A model generated the notes under the pieces. It did not search any database, was not told the DNA's origin, and saw nothing but the letters and a program-made list of their open reading frames with translations. A stretch of DNA of 47,279 nt from contig CANQWA010000021.1 of assembly GCA_947627445.1 (NCBI GenBank), forward strand, positions 1 to 47,279, in the 5' to 3' direction. Each line of letters starts with the position of its first letter. The stretch's first letter is position 1. Source of the stretch: an uncultured Ruminococcus sp. (GTDB taxonomy: Bacteria > Bacillota > Clostridia > Oscillospirales > Ruminococcaceae). Made by a program: the position numbers and the translations under genes. Of the stretch, positions 32,301-41,535 are shown in pieces.

Positions 32301-34798
32301 TGTATATGCCAGGTACAGGTTCACACCTCAATTATCTGAAAATTGAAAATTCCGGCAGTCGAAAATTTACTCTTGACGGTTACTTTCGTGCGAATACCAT
32401 CGACTGCGGTGAAGAATCTCTGAATCTGATTACCAACGATATTCCAGGCAATGTGGGTTCTGTTTCCTTCGGCAAGCTGACCTGTTCGGATCTCAACATC
32501 GAGGGTGATGTGAATTTTTATGGCAACAATACCTTCAAGGGAAAGACAATTAACGTCAACGGTTCTTGTAAACTACAAGATTGGCGGTATCCTGATATAT
32601 TAGATATCGGCGATGCAGCCATGACGGTAAAGGGTGATTTTACAGAAAATGAAAGCGGGAATGATGAAGCATATGTAAAGGTTGCCGGCGGCAAGCTAAA
32701 TATCGAGGGTGACTATCAGCAGAATCAAGGTGACCTCCATATTAGCAGCGGTACTGTTGCTGTAGCGGGCAACGCCGCATTCAACGGCAGCATCATCATG
32801 GACAAAGATGACAGCCTGTTGACCATCGCCGGAGATATGGATGCAGATTATGACCGTTCCAACAGCCTGACCGCCGGCAGTATTGAATTAGCAGGCGATT
32901 ATACAGATGTGGGCAATTATTGCATGAAATCCTCCGGTACATTCCAATTTATTCTGACCGGAGAAAAAGACCAGACCATCAAGATTGACTATTATTACAC
33001 TGGTGCAACAGATTATCATTTTAGCAACCTTGTCGTCCAGAACGCCGACACCCGCAAGCTCATCCTCAAAAACCAAATCGACATCGGTCAGCTGACTTGT
33101 GACGGTGCAGGTGTGCAGGTTATCAGCAGCGGCGGCATCCTGAACAGTGTGAAGCTCCGCTGCCCGCTTAGCATTACCGGCGATCTGATCACAGTTGGCA
33201 ACACCATTGACCTGAACGGCTATGATATGACAGTTGACGGCAGCCTCTACCAGCACAGCGGCACCATTCAGCCCACCACTGGCAAACTGACTGTTACGAA
33301 AAACTATCTCATCGTCACCAATGAGGATTCTGCCGTTTACGGTACTTCCAGCGGCATTCTCAGTATGACCAACACCGGCGATTCTGTCAGCGTAGGCGGT
33401 GATTTCATCACCAACACAACAGAGAATCACCAGAAATATCTCACTGCTGGTTTGCTGGAAATCAAGGGCGATTTTCACCAGATGGCTGCTGGTACAACCT
33501 TTGCATTCCCCGCCAGCGGCACACATCAGGTATTGCTCTCCGGCGATACGGTGCAGAATGTCACATTTGATTCCTACGATGATTCTCACTTTAATATTCT
33601 TGCACTGAATCAGCCGGAAAGTCAGTACGTGTTCAATGAGAACCCTTGCTGGAATGAGATGGTTTCCGGCAGTGATGTAACGACTGAATCCACAGAAAAA
33701 GCAACGACTACAACTACCACGGAAACCACTGCAATTTCAGCAGAGGATGTTACCACAGAGAATACGCCTGAAACAGCGAAGACAACAACAGTTTCCACGG
33801 CAGAATCCACAACAGTGGAATCAATACCGACAGAAGATATGCCTACAACAAAAGAAACGGATTCCACCGAAGATAGTACCATTTCTGAAGAAACAACATC
33901 CACTGAAACCACTACCCAAACAACAGCAAATGAGCAGCCCGGCGAGGAACTGGATTCTGTAGAACTTGTTTCCGGAGAAACCTTGACGGAAGTTGTGACA
34001 ATCGGCAAGGCAATTCAATTGAAACTGCCCGAAGGAGTGACCGCTGTGTCGTGGACTTCAACACAGCCGGATGTGGTGACTGTGGGTTCTGACGGCGTCT
34101 GCAAGGTGCTTGGCGAAGGCGATGCATTGATCGTTGCTTCCGACAGTACCGGCACGGTCTATATGCTGCAAATTCAAGGCATATCCCAGACGGAAGAAAT
34201 GGATATCACCTGGCAGATGAAAGATGCTGCGCAATTTATCACCCGCTATTATTGTTCAGTTGATGAACGCCCCTTGGATCCAAGAGAGTATTTCGACTAT
34301 GTATATCTAAATGGCGAAGATGTGACCGATCAGCTTACATTGTCTTGGCTCGGCCATGAAACGCCACGGGAAATCTATGATGCATATGGGGAGACATATG
34401 TCGCAAATCTTTGTCTGGATGTCACCTACAATGGTCAGCTGTTGGAAAACTGTTATGGAAATTGCAATGTTTACATCGGCGTCAAAGGCGATACAAACCT
34501 GAATGGCAAAGTAGAACAGACTGACGCATTTCAAACATTGATGTATTGCTCTCACATGTCTTTGGGCGATTATGATTATCGTTTGACAGATGCGGATGAC
34601 GATGGTCTTGAACTTCTGGACTTTTTCCTGTCCGATGTGGATGGAGAATCCCTGGATGCAGATCCTGGAAAAATGACACAAACAGATGCCTATCATATTT
34701 TGATGATGAGCTCCTATGTCAGCCTTGGCAAGGACATCCCCTGGTCGGAGCTAATACCGTCATTGCAAAATCTGGAAGGCTCTTGTTGGGCTGCGTAA
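29378..34798 (+). CDS. Giant secreted repeat protein with dockerin-like end (1806 aa)
   Basis: The protein starts with a signal peptide (about 1-33, MKNKRWNKLISG then hydrophobic). Residues about 60-210 resemble degenerate SLH repeats (TRAEWIHTLVDAF, YFTDIAG, then TFTDAADV). After a beta-rich region a long repetitive stretch (about 640-1420) consists of short strands with recurring pattern Leu-x-Val-x-Gly-Asp, as in right-handed beta-helix or adhesin stalks. A Thr/Glu/Ser linker (about 1430-1525), a Big_2-like module (about 1530-1605) and a dockerin-like C-terminus (about 1695-1800) follow. AGGAGG lies 12 bases before the ATG. I infer an adhesin or structural surface protein; no catalytic site is visible. 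It is monocistronic. Confidence 0.85.
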   Translation: MKNKRWNKLISGFCAGAISFTMLPYSGMAVLAESCQTAVIEARRNASAEVTDTSDENIYTADADYMTRAEWIHTLVDAFEMGVDDESTMEEYFTDIAGNQYETDINLAANFGVFDIDSETFVPDDYVSREFMAHTMNYCLGFADDVEPTFTDAADVYYAGDAQVAVDRGWLTLVNGEFRPDAYVVQSEVDAALADMQQIFDETEMNDDEMGIVTDASVIAIEDTAEVTMSGSTVTITGSSATVSEGDTISFPVEGNTLVRKVTSCFTDEETGIMNLEVEMPEEDAVEEVSAAGYGYIDYDNIEVLSDDFELEIVDEEEAVSRQSLATGPYDIPIYGWGIGGNKDISTKSLQLKSKTFDVGGGKVTVSGGLDSLTVPYKLDMSGLTVKKLKVGVDAEASLTAKFVTEMSAASGEIQILKIPVYTAGVASIAVTVSISISVKGEVSITYSCGANGSVEYTKKNGWRFEKSFKSKGFTIEASVEEKIGVKLALKVTAVNKTLGEVYFSFGEKGKAVAVRHSDGFTCVDVSAYVYAEFGLKFALPKYSKTWTLIDASNSPFYLHHHYDNDIRVNACTYGQTDSSTSYIGSKTADGGTVSKNSRVVYSGASGNIKKASGSKSSKWTSSYSSYTQAFVELTPPAEINESTTLTEDTTYPYGLIINANLDLNGYKLTVKGDVTHNNGTVNFNKGTMTVSGDYTAEGWSFPELAMDYKEDTFIVEGTYSTGRDGGRGELNAIAGTCEFKGDFYSYYQFNASDLHKTIFSGTKDQIIYCKGGDHINEFNVVEIQNSDSKKLLLESRFVVQKAITCDGDNLSLIGSNTVSSDTAYIKIGSCAAKNLTIDSDCQLEYLNYTGENITINGNVSMTGTVDMNGSTWVNNGNLSMTNKPDNITVDGGNLTVNGDFTIGGYNSYSDGLVMNNKADVVTVTGDLLVKDCAQHEGGLTNGILYVGGDIYATESIYATENHQIVLTGKEDQNLYMPGTGSHLNYLKIENSGSRKFTLDGYFRANTIDCGEESLNLITNDIPGNVGSVSFGKLTCSDLNIEGDVNFYGNNTFKGKTINVNGSCKLQDWRYPDILDIGDAAMTVKGDFTENESGNDEAYVKVAGGKLNIEGDYQQNQGDLHISSGTVAVAGNAAFNGSIIMDKDDSLLTIAGDMDADYDRSNSLTAGSIELAGDYTDVGNYCMKSSGTFQFILTGEKDQTIKIDYYYTGATDYHFSNLVVQNADTRKLILKNQIDIGQLTCDGAGVQVISSGGILNSVKLRCPLSITGDLITVGNTIDLNGYDMTVDGSLYQHSGTIQPTTGKLTVTKNYLIVTNEDSAVYGTSSGILSMTNTGDSVSVGGDFITNTTENHQKYLTAGLLEIKGDFHQMAAGTTFAFPASGTHQVLLSGDTVQNVTFDSYDDSHFNILALNQPESQYVFNENPCWNEMVSGSDVTTESTEKATTTTTTETTAISAEDVTTENTPETAKTTTVSTAESTTVESIPTEDMPTTKETDSTEDSTISEETTSTETTTQTTANEQPGEELDSVELVSGETLTEVVTIGKAIQLKLPEGVTAVSWTSTQPDVVTVGSDGVCKVLGEGDALIVASDSTGTVYMLQIQGISQTEEMDITWQMKDAAQFITRYYCSVDERPLDPREYFDYVYLNGEDVTDQLTLSWLGHETPREIYDAYGETYVANLCLDVTYNGQLLENCYGNCNVYIGVKGDTNLNGKVEQTDAFQTLMYCSHMSLGDYDYRLTDADDDGLELLDFFLSDVDGESLDADPGKMTQTDAYHILMMSSYVSLGKDIPWSELIPSLQNLEGSCWAA

Positions 34799-34837
34799 TA
34801 TTGGTGTAGCCATCCTATCATACATCAGAACCTGAAG

Positions 34838-34890
34838 AACCTGTTTTCTCAGAACGTGTCAAAAATCTGAGAAAACAGGTTTTATTTTTT
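34838..34890 (+). terminator. Strong terminator after the giant gene
   Basis: Perfect 16-bp arms (AACCTGTTTTCTCAGA and complement) flank a 12-base loop and are followed by TTTATTTTTT. It marks the left edge of the accessory island. Confidence 0.92.
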
Positions 34891-34957
34891 GCAATACCAC
34901 ATATGCATCTAAAAAAGAAATTGAAATTTCAATTGACAACGCAAAGGCAAAAGCATC

Positions 34958-34986
34958 TTGAAAATCATATGGATTTGTGCTATAAT
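34958..34986 (+). promoter_or_regulatory. Promoter for the MmeI-like gene
   Basis: TTGAAA (34958-34963) and TATAAT (34981-34986) are 17 bases apart, giving a leader of about 37 bases. Confidence 0.75.
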
Positions 34987-35029
34987 ATCAATTGCGTAAT
35001 TGTACCAAATTATAGGGAGTGTGAAGATA

Positions 35030-37807
35030 TTGACCGAAAAAGAGCAAAAAGCCGCAGCAAAGGCGTTCGCTGCGTTCTGGAAAGATAAAGGCTATGAAAA
35101 GGGCGAATCACAGGCATTCTGGCTGTCCTTGCTTCGGGATGTTTACGGCGTGGAGCATCCTGAGCAATACATCAGTTTTGAAGATCAGGTGAAGCTCGAT
35201 CACACATCTTTCATTGACGGCTACATTGAGAAAACGCACGTCATGATCGAGCAAAAAGGGCTTGGCAAGAACCTGCGCAAGGGCATCCGGCAGTCGGACG
35301 GCTCTCTGCTGTCGCCGTTTCAGCAGGCGAAACGCTATGCGGCGGAGCTGCCCTATTCCAAGCGTCCTCGTTGGATCATCACCTGCAATTTTGCGGAATT
35401 TCTGGTGTATGACATGGAAAAGCCCAACGGTGAGCCGGAGCAGATTTTTCTGAAAGATCTGCCGAAAGAGTTTTACCGCTTGCAATTTCTGGTGGACACA
35501 GGCAATGAGAATTTGAAAAAGGAAATGGAAATTTCCCTGAAAGCCGGCGATTTAGTCGGCAAGCTGTACGATGCGATTCTGAAACAATACAGGAATCCCG
35601 ATGACCCCGAAACGCTGAAATCGCTGAATAAACTCTGCGTGCGTCTGGTGTTCTGTCTGTATGCGGAGGACGCCGGCATTTTCGGCAGGCATCAGATGTT
35701 CCATGATTATCTGAAACAATTTCAGCCGAAACAAATTCGGGAAGAAATTATAAAGCTGTTCCAAGTTCTTGATACAAAACCGGAAGACAGAGACCCTTAC
35801 ATGGACGATGACCTTGCAGCTTTCCCCTATGTCAACGGCGGACTGTTTGCGGACGAGCATATTGAAATTCCCCGCTTTACGGACGAAATTGTCAGCCTGC
35901 TCCTGCACAATGCAAGCGAGGACTTCGACTGGTCGGGCATTTCTCCGACGATTTTTGGGGCGGTGTTTGAATCCACGCTGAATCCCGAAACACGCCGCAG
36001 CGGCGGTATGCATTACACCTCGCTGGAGAATATCCACAAGGTCATTGATCCGCTGTTTTTGGACAAATTGAAAGCTGAATTGAACGAGATCAAGTCGTTG
36101 AAAATTGAAAAGACAAGGCGTGAAAAACTGCAAAATTTCCGCAAAAAATTATCAACGCTCGTATTTTTGGATCCGGCGGCAGGCAGCGGAAATTTCCTCA
36201 CGGAGACGTATATTTGTCTGCGGCGGCTGGAAAATGATGCGCTTTTTGCAGAAACGCACGGGCAGATGATGCTCGGCATGGATGATTTAATTCAGGTGAA
36301 CATCGGGCAATTTTACGGCATTGAGATCAACGATTTTGCGGTGACGGTGGCGAAAACTGCGCTCTGGATCGCAGAAAGTCAGATGATGCAGGAGACGGAA
36401 CAGCTGATGCAGGTGAATCTGGATTTTCTGCCCCTGAAATCGTATGCGAATATCGTGGAGGGCAATGCGCTCCGACTTGACTGGGAGAGCGTTGTGCCGA
36501 AAGAGAAATTGTCCTATATTATGGGCAATCCGCCGTTTGTGGGGCACAAAAATGTTATACCAGATCAAAAAAACGATATGAAAAGAATTTTTGAAGGAAA
36601 GCAAGGAAGATTGGACTATGTTTCTGCATGGTATCTTCTGGCAAGTCAGTACATCCAAAATACTACCATTGAATGTGCATTTGTATCAACAAATACTGTT
36701 GTACAAGGTGTTCACATCGAAACTCTTTGGAAAAAATTGTGCGATCAATTAGGAATAATTATAAATTTTGCATTTAAAACATTCAAATGGACAAGTGAAT
36801 CAAAAAAGAAAGCATCTGTTTTTTGCGTTATCATATCTTTTTCAATGTATAATAGAAAAACGAAGTATTTGTACAGTGTTTCAAATGATAACACATATAG
36901 TTCCAAGCGAGTTGAAAAAATTAGCCCATATCTTGATGAAGAATCATCTGCTATAATAACAAGCCGAACTACACCTCTTGCTGATGTCCCTCACATGGTA
37001 TATGGTAACATTCCAAGAGATGGGGGATTCTATACTTTTTCAGACGAAGAGAAAGTGGAATTTTTGAAAAAAGAGCCGAATGCTTGCAATTATATGTATA
37101 GATTCTTAGGTTCAAAGGAATATATTAACAATACACAACGTTGGATTCTATTTCTTAAGGACGCAACTCCGTCTGAATTAAGAAAAATGCCAGCAGTAAT
37201 GGAACGAATTGAAAAAGTTAAGAATTTCCGCCTTTCAAGTAAAGCAAAAGAAATTCACAAATTTGCTGAAACACCTACACTTTTTGCGCAGCAAACGCAG
37301 CCTATAGGAGTAGATTTCATTATTGTTCCAATTGTTTCTTCATCAAGAAGAAGATATATCCCCATTGGTTATGTAAATGGAAATACAATAGTAAATAATA
37401 GAGTTTTCTTAGTTCCAAAAGCGGGTTTGTATGTATTTGGTGTTTTGACATCTAATGTCCATAATGCATGGATGAGAAAAGTAGCAGTCAGATTGAAAGA
37501 TGATTATTCATATTCAAAAGACCTTGTTTACAATACTTTCCCATGGTGCAATCCTACCCCCGAACAGAAACAAAAAATCGAATCCACCGCACAGGCGATT
37601 CTCGACGCACGGGCGAAATATCCTGACTGTTCCCTTGCCGACCTCTACGACGAGACCACCATGCCGCCCGAGCTCCGCAAGGCGCATCAGCAAAATGATT
37701 TCGCCGTCATGGCGGCGTATGGCTTTCCAAGAAATATTACCGAGAGTGAGTGCGTGGCGGAGTTGATGAAGATGTATCAAAGATTGACAGAGGAAAAAAT
37801 GAAATAA
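35030..37807 (+). CDS. MmeI-like single-chain restriction-modification enzyme
   Basis: The 925-aa protein fuses endonuclease, methyltransferase and specificity parts, as in type IIL (MmeI) enzymes. The N-terminal nuclease motif D63...E74-Q-K76 is like MmeI's D-x(9)-E-x-K. A helical spacer follows; the methyltransferase has motif I DPAAGSGNF (about 380) and motif IV NPPF (about 499), so it methylates adenine. The target recognition part (about 504-838) is AT-rich compared with both flanks. The C-terminus (PTPEQKQKIE) returns to normal composition. Start is TTG at 35030, ten bases after AGGGAG; the frame upstream has no ribosome binding site. It is probably an anti-phage system. Confidence 0.9.
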   Translation: MTEKEQKAAAKAFAAFWKDKGYEKGESQAFWLSLLRDVYGVEHPEQYISFEDQVKLDHTSFIDGYIEKTHVMIEQKGLGKNLRKGIRQSDGSLLSPFQQAKRYAAELPYSKRPRWIITCNFAEFLVYDMEKPNGEPEQIFLKDLPKEFYRLQFLVDTGNENLKKEMEISLKAGDLVGKLYDAILKQYRNPDDPETLKSLNKLCVRLVFCLYAEDAGIFGRHQMFHDYLKQFQPKQIREEIIKLFQVLDTKPEDRDPYMDDDLAAFPYVNGGLFADEHIEIPRFTDEIVSLLLHNASEDFDWSGISPTIFGAVFESTLNPETRRSGGMHYTSLENIHKVIDPLFLDKLKAELNEIKSLKIEKTRREKLQNFRKKLSTLVFLDPAAGSGNFLTETYICLRRLENDALFAETHGQMMLGMDDLIQVNIGQFYGIEINDFAVTVAKTALWIAESQMMQETEQLMQVNLDFLPLKSYANIVEGNALRLDWESVVPKEKLSYIMGNPPFVGHKNVIPDQKNDMKRIFEGKQGRLDYVSAWYLLASQYIQNTTIECAFVSTNTVVQGVHIETLWKKLCDQLGIIINFAFKTFKWTSESKKKASVFCVIISFSMYNRKTKYLYSVSNDNTYSSKRVEKISPYLDEESSAIITSRTTPLADVPHMVYGNIPRDGGFYTFSDEEKVEFLKKEPNACNYMYRFLGSKEYINNTQRWILFLKDATPSELRKMPAVMERIEKVKNFRLSSKAKEIHKFAETPTLFAQQTQPIGVDFIIVPIVSSSRRRYIPIGYVNGNTIVNNRVFLVPKAGLYVFGVLTSNVHNAWMRKVAVRLKDDYSYSKDLVYNTFPWCNPTPEQKQKIESTAQAILDARAKYPDCSLADLYDETTMPPELRKAHQQNDFAVMAAYGFPRNITESECVAELMKMYQRLTEEKMK

Positions 37808-37865
37808 CTGTAACGGTTGGGCGTCATGGAAGACGAATGGGCTGTCTTGTCATGCTTCATTCCGT

Positions 37866-39785
37866 TCATAGGTGACACTGCTTGCTCAGACCGCTTCCGT
37901 TGACCTGATAAGTCGCTGTCAGATAGTCTACCGTCTTGTCTCTGTTCACCCGCTTGAATCCGAGGAATTGCTTCAAGGTTCTTGTATTTCCCGTAATTCT
38001 CAGCTTAATACCGAATGTGGTCTCGTACTCGATCTCATCGCCGTGAACCATGCCGGACTTGATCCATGTCCGGTACAAATCCGTATCAAAAGCCAGCAAT
38101 TCCGGCGCAGCATCCACACGCTCCGGTGTGATGCGGAAGGTTTTATGCCTGACGCCCGCAACCCGCTGCTCATGGATGCTCCCGTCCGGATTCACCAGCA
38201 GTGTACCTTGACAATCCAGACCATTCACAACAATAGGATTCCCCAGAGAATTTGTAATCGGCAGTTTTTTCAATTTCTCCAGAAATGCCCTGTAGTTTTC
38301 CCGAACACTGGAACCGCTGACGATCTGTTCAAGCTCTGCCTTCTGTGCTTCGAGCTGGTTCATTTTTGCGGAAATGTCACGTATTAATTCCTCATAAGCA
38401 GTCGTTTTCCGACCGGCAAGCTCCGCTTGGGTTTTACCGGCATTCGCTCTTTTGTAGGTTTCAGCTGTCGCATGGATCTCATTCTGAATCACTGCGATCT
38501 TCTGCTTTTCAATGTCTACATTGGCAATGTTGGCTAACGCAAGTTTAACCTCACGGCAGAAAAAGCAGTCTTCTCCATATTTCTCGTATTCCCTCTTAAT
38601 TTTATACATCATCTCCATGAAGCTCTGCTCGACAGCGAGTTTACAAAGATACGTTCTCTCCGTCCCCGGAATCAAATGAAGGTTCACTGTTTTCAGCACG
38701 GGATACTGAAAGGCATACCCGCAGCTTCCGTCTGCCTTCTGATAACCCGTTGCCATCGCACGGTAGGACATGCGCTTCAATGGGCTGCCGTCAGGCAGTG
38801 TCAAATTGGTGAACGGGCAAGGCTCTCTGCCGTTTGTTTTCATATACTCCCGCTTCTTTGCAGCTTTTTCCAGCCTTTCCTGTACACGGCGCAGAAGCTC
38901 CGGTTCAATGATCGCAGGGTGATGATTCTCCATAAAATACTGCGGCTGTATCGTCTGATGCTTGACGTGCTTATGTGTCAGGAAATCTACAGTCGCTGTC
39001 TTTTGCATCAGCAAATGGCCGGCATAGATCTCATTTCGCAAAACACGCAGCACACCGTCTGACCGCCAGATGCAGCCCATGACGGTTTTGAATCCGTTGT
39101 CATTGAGCATATGGGCAATTGCCGTAGAAGAATATCCATTCGCATAGGCTTCATAGATCATGCGGACAACCGCAGCTTGCTCCGGATTGATGACCCATTC
39201 ACCGTTTTCTCCCCGGTCGTATCCGATCGTCCGATTCAGGTCAATGATCGGTTCGCCGTTCTGAAATTTCTTCTGCAAGCTCCAGCGGATATTCTCCGAT
39301 ATGCTCCGGCTCTCCTCCTGTGCCAGTGCCGACATAATGGTCAGTACCAATTCTCCCTGTGCGTTTCCCGTGTCGATATTCTCTTTCTGGAAGATAACTC
39401 TCACAGGCGGATCAAGGGCTTTCAGTTCTCTGATGCAGGCAAGGGCATCCAGGGTATTTCTTGCCCAGCGGGACAGACTCTTTGTCAGGATCAGATCAAA
39501 TTTATGCGCCTTTGCGTCTTCTATCATCTGGTTAAATTGGATGCGTTGCGTTCTGTTCGTGCCGCTGATAGCTGCATCCCCGTAAAAGCCGGCGAACTCC
39601 ATATTTTCCTGATTGTTGATATAGTCGATGAAATAGTTTTTCTGCGTGGCATACGAAAGCTGCTGACTGTCCTGCTCACTGCTCACACGGGCATAGCAGG
39701 CGGCACGGATCTTTCTCTGCACCTCCTTTTGCCTGTTCGCAGGAATCATTGTCACATTAGATGCTGTCAGAATCGTTGTACTCAT
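37866..39785 (-). CDS. Large serine recombinase (second of pair)
   Basis: The 639-aa protein is a large serine recombinase. The resolvase domain starts with RAACYARVSS, which carries the nucleophilic Ser, and continues with TKSLSRWARNTLDAL and ALAQEESRSISENIRWS. A recombinase domain (IGYDRGENGEWVIN...) follows, then a coiled-coil-rich tail. The usual four-Cys zinc ribbon is not obvious at the expected place (GREPCPFTNLTLPDG). The start at 39785 lies four bases after the stop of the other recombinase, so they form an operon. It is convergent with the MmeI-like gene. Paired recombinases of this kind move genomic islands, for example CcrA/CcrB of SCC elements. Confidence 0.88.
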   Translation of the reverse strand: MSTTILTASNVTMIPANRQKEVQRKIRAACYARVSSEQDSQQLSYATQKNYFIDYINNQENMEFAGFYGDAAISGTNRTQRIQFNQMIEDAKAHKFDLILTKSLSRWARNTLDALACIRELKALDPPVRVIFQKENIDTGNAQGELVLTIMSALAQEESRSISENIRWSLQKKFQNGEPIIDLNRTIGYDRGENGEWVINPEQAAVVRMIYEAYANGYSSTAIAHMLNDNGFKTVMGCIWRSDGVLRVLRNEIYAGHLLMQKTATVDFLTHKHVKHQTIQPQYFMENHHPAIIEPELLRRVQERLEKAAKKREYMKTNGREPCPFTNLTLPDGSPLKRMSYRAMATGYQKADGSCGYAFQYPVLKTVNLHLIPGTERTYLCKLAVEQSFMEMMYKIKREYEKYGEDCFFCREVKLALANIANVDIEKQKIAVIQNEIHATAETYKRANAGKTQAELAGRKTTAYEELIRDISAKMNQLEAQKAELEQIVSGSSVRENYRAFLEKLKKLPITNSLGNPIVVNGLDCQGTLLVNPDGSIHEQRVAGVRHKTFRITPERVDAAPELLAFDTDLYRTWIKSGMVHGDEIEYETTFGIKLRITGNTRTLKQFLGFKRVNRDKTVDYLTATYQVNGSGLSKQCHL

Positions 39786-39789
39786 AATC

Positions 39790-41442
39790 TCATCTCTCTT
39801 TACATATTTCTGTTTTCGTTTCATCAAACCAGTGGACGGTGAAATGTTCTGTATCGTGGACAGTAATGGATAATGCAAGGGCTTTCACATAGTGAGGAAG
39901 GCTTAACCAGACTTGCCCACTATCTTCTGTTTTCATCACACGGATCAGTTCAACTCTGATATCATAGTCCTTTTCGATCATAGCCCAGTGCTTTTCTTTT
40001 TGATCAAGCTCCGCCTGTATTTCCATTTTTTCCGTTTTAAGCTTTGCGATTCTTCCCTCCTGCACTTGAACACTCGCCATGATCTCCGTTTCATCATACT
40101 TCTCTCCGAAAACGTCATACCGCATTTTCAGAATCTCGATCTGACCTTGCAGCTCTTCACGGGTCTTTTGCGCAGCGTCCAGTTCGTCTTCTATGATGGC
40201 AAGATGCCGTCTCAGGATGCTCCTGTCACGCTCCACAAAATCTAGATTCGGTGTGGTTTCAAGCTGTGCCAGCAGTTCGTTTGCATGGGAAAACCGCCTT
40301 TCTACCGCATCCAAAAACATCAAATCCAGCGCCGCCTGTGAGATTTTCTCCGCATCACAAATGCGCATTCCGTTGTTGCGTCTTATACCACTGCACTGCC
40401 AAGTCACACCTCCATTGGAACGGTATATCTGATAGTTCTTGCCGCAATGTGCGCACACCAGCCGCCCTGTGTACGAATATTCTGTTCGTTCACGAGTGTA
40501 ATGTGCGTTTCTGAAAAGTGACTGCACTTTCTGAAATAACTCCTGCGTAATGATCGCAGGGTGATGTCCCTGGATGTAAAACTGTGGGACTTCCCCGTTG
40601 TTTCGTTTGGATTTGTGTGTCAAATAATCCTCGGTATAATGTTTACGCGTCAGCACATCGCCGCAGTAGCGTTCATTTCGCAAAATATATCGAATCCTGC
40701 CAATCGTCCACCCACAGCCCGACCACGGTGCAGGAATTTTCTGGTGATTCAAAACACGCGCAATATCCGTCATGGAAAGTCCGTTAACATAGAGCCGGAA
40801 GATTTCCCTCACGACCTCTGCCTCTTCCGGAATGATCTCCACTTTTCGCCGCCTGTAGTTGTTATCTGTCACTTCTATTTCATCGGTAAGCCGATAGCCA
40901 TAACACGCATAATTTGGCAGATCGCCCTTCGGCGCACGGCGGTCAAAACTCCATCGCAAGTTTTCCGAGATTGTCCTGCTTTCCTCCTGTGCCAGCGCTG
41001 CAAGGGTTGTGAGAATGAATTCACTTTTCATGTCGCCCGTATCAAGGCTTTCCTTTTCAAAATAGCAGGTGATACCCAGTGATTTTAACTGCCTGATGAT
41101 TGCCACAGTATCGGCGGTATTTCGAGATAATCGACTGATGGATTTGCAAATCACACGGTCGATTCTGCCCTGTTCACAGTGCCGGAGCAGACGGTTCAGT
41201 CCGGTACGGTTTTCTTTGCCTGTTCCGGATATTCCGTAATCCGAATACACCCCCACAGAGTCCCAGTCAGGACGTGAAAACAGCAGCTTGCTGAAGTATT
41301 TCTCCTGTGCTTCGTAGCTGTCCTCCTGTGAAGGATCATCCGTACTCACACGAATATAGCACGCCACCCTGATTTTTTGCAAAACAGGCAGCGGATCCTC
41401 CGTCAAATCAAACTGCAAAACGGCAGGTATCATGGTTTTCAT
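39790..41442 (-). CDS. Large serine recombinase (first of pair)
   Basis: The 550-aa protein has an N-terminal resolvase domain (RVACYIRVSTDD with the catalytic Ser, YGISGTGKENR, ALAQEESRTISENLRWS), a recombinase domain, and a zinc ribbon starting CAHCGKNY with Cys in TWQCSG, then a long coiled coil (about 410-490). It shares the EES(R)-ISEN-RWS block with its partner but is otherwise distinct. AGGGAG lies upstream of the ATG. A 24-base inverted repeat (41507-41530) and a MITE-A copy lie directly upstream. It likely catalyses integration or excision of the island with its neighbour. Confidence 0.9.
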   Translation of the reverse strand: MKTMIPAVLQFDLTEDPLPVLQKIRVACYIRVSTDDPSQEDSYEAQEKYFSKLLFSRPDWDSVGVYSDYGISGTGKENRTGLNRLLRHCEQGRIDRVICKSISRLSRNTADTVAIIRQLKSLGITCYFEKESLDTGDMKSEFILTTLAALAQEESRTISENLRWSFDRRAPKGDLPNYACYGYRLTDEIEVTDNNYRRRKVEIIPEEAEVVREIFRLYVNGLSMTDIARVLNHQKIPAPWSGCGWTIGRIRYILRNERYCGDVLTRKHYTEDYLTHKSKRNNGEVPQFYIQGHHPAIITQELFQKVQSLFRNAHYTRERTEYSYTGRLVCAHCGKNYQIYRSNGGVTWQCSGIRRNNGMRICDAEKISQAALDLMFLDAVERRFSHANELLAQLETTPNLDFVERDRSILRRHLAIIEDELDAAQKTREELQGQIEILKMRYDVFGEKYDETEIMASVQVQEGRIAKLKTEKMEIQAELDQKEKHWAMIEKDYDIRVELIRVMKTEDSGQVWLSLPHYVKALALSITVHDTEHFTVHWFDETKTEICKER

Positions 41443-41506
41443 GCACGCATTCTCTCCCTTCTAAGGACTTGTTCTCACAGAGGATGTGTGCGTATTTTCA
41501 AGTATC

Positions 41507-41530
41507 ATTTGACCGATAACAAGGTCAAAT
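41507..41530. promoter_or_regulatory. Inverted repeat upstream of the recombinase pair
   Basis: ATTTGACC and GGTCAAAT form perfect 8-bp arms around GATAACAA. On the minus strand TTGACC could be a -35 with GATACT as a weak -10, so the site could be an operator; it could also be part of an attachment site. Confidence 0.45.
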
Positions 41531-41535
41531 TTTTA

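Noticed and set aside
33670-33945. Short tandem DNA repeat in the giant gene
   Set aside because: The repetitive ACA/ACT triplets encode a Thr/Glu/Ser linker as in other cellulosomal proteins; it is coding composition.
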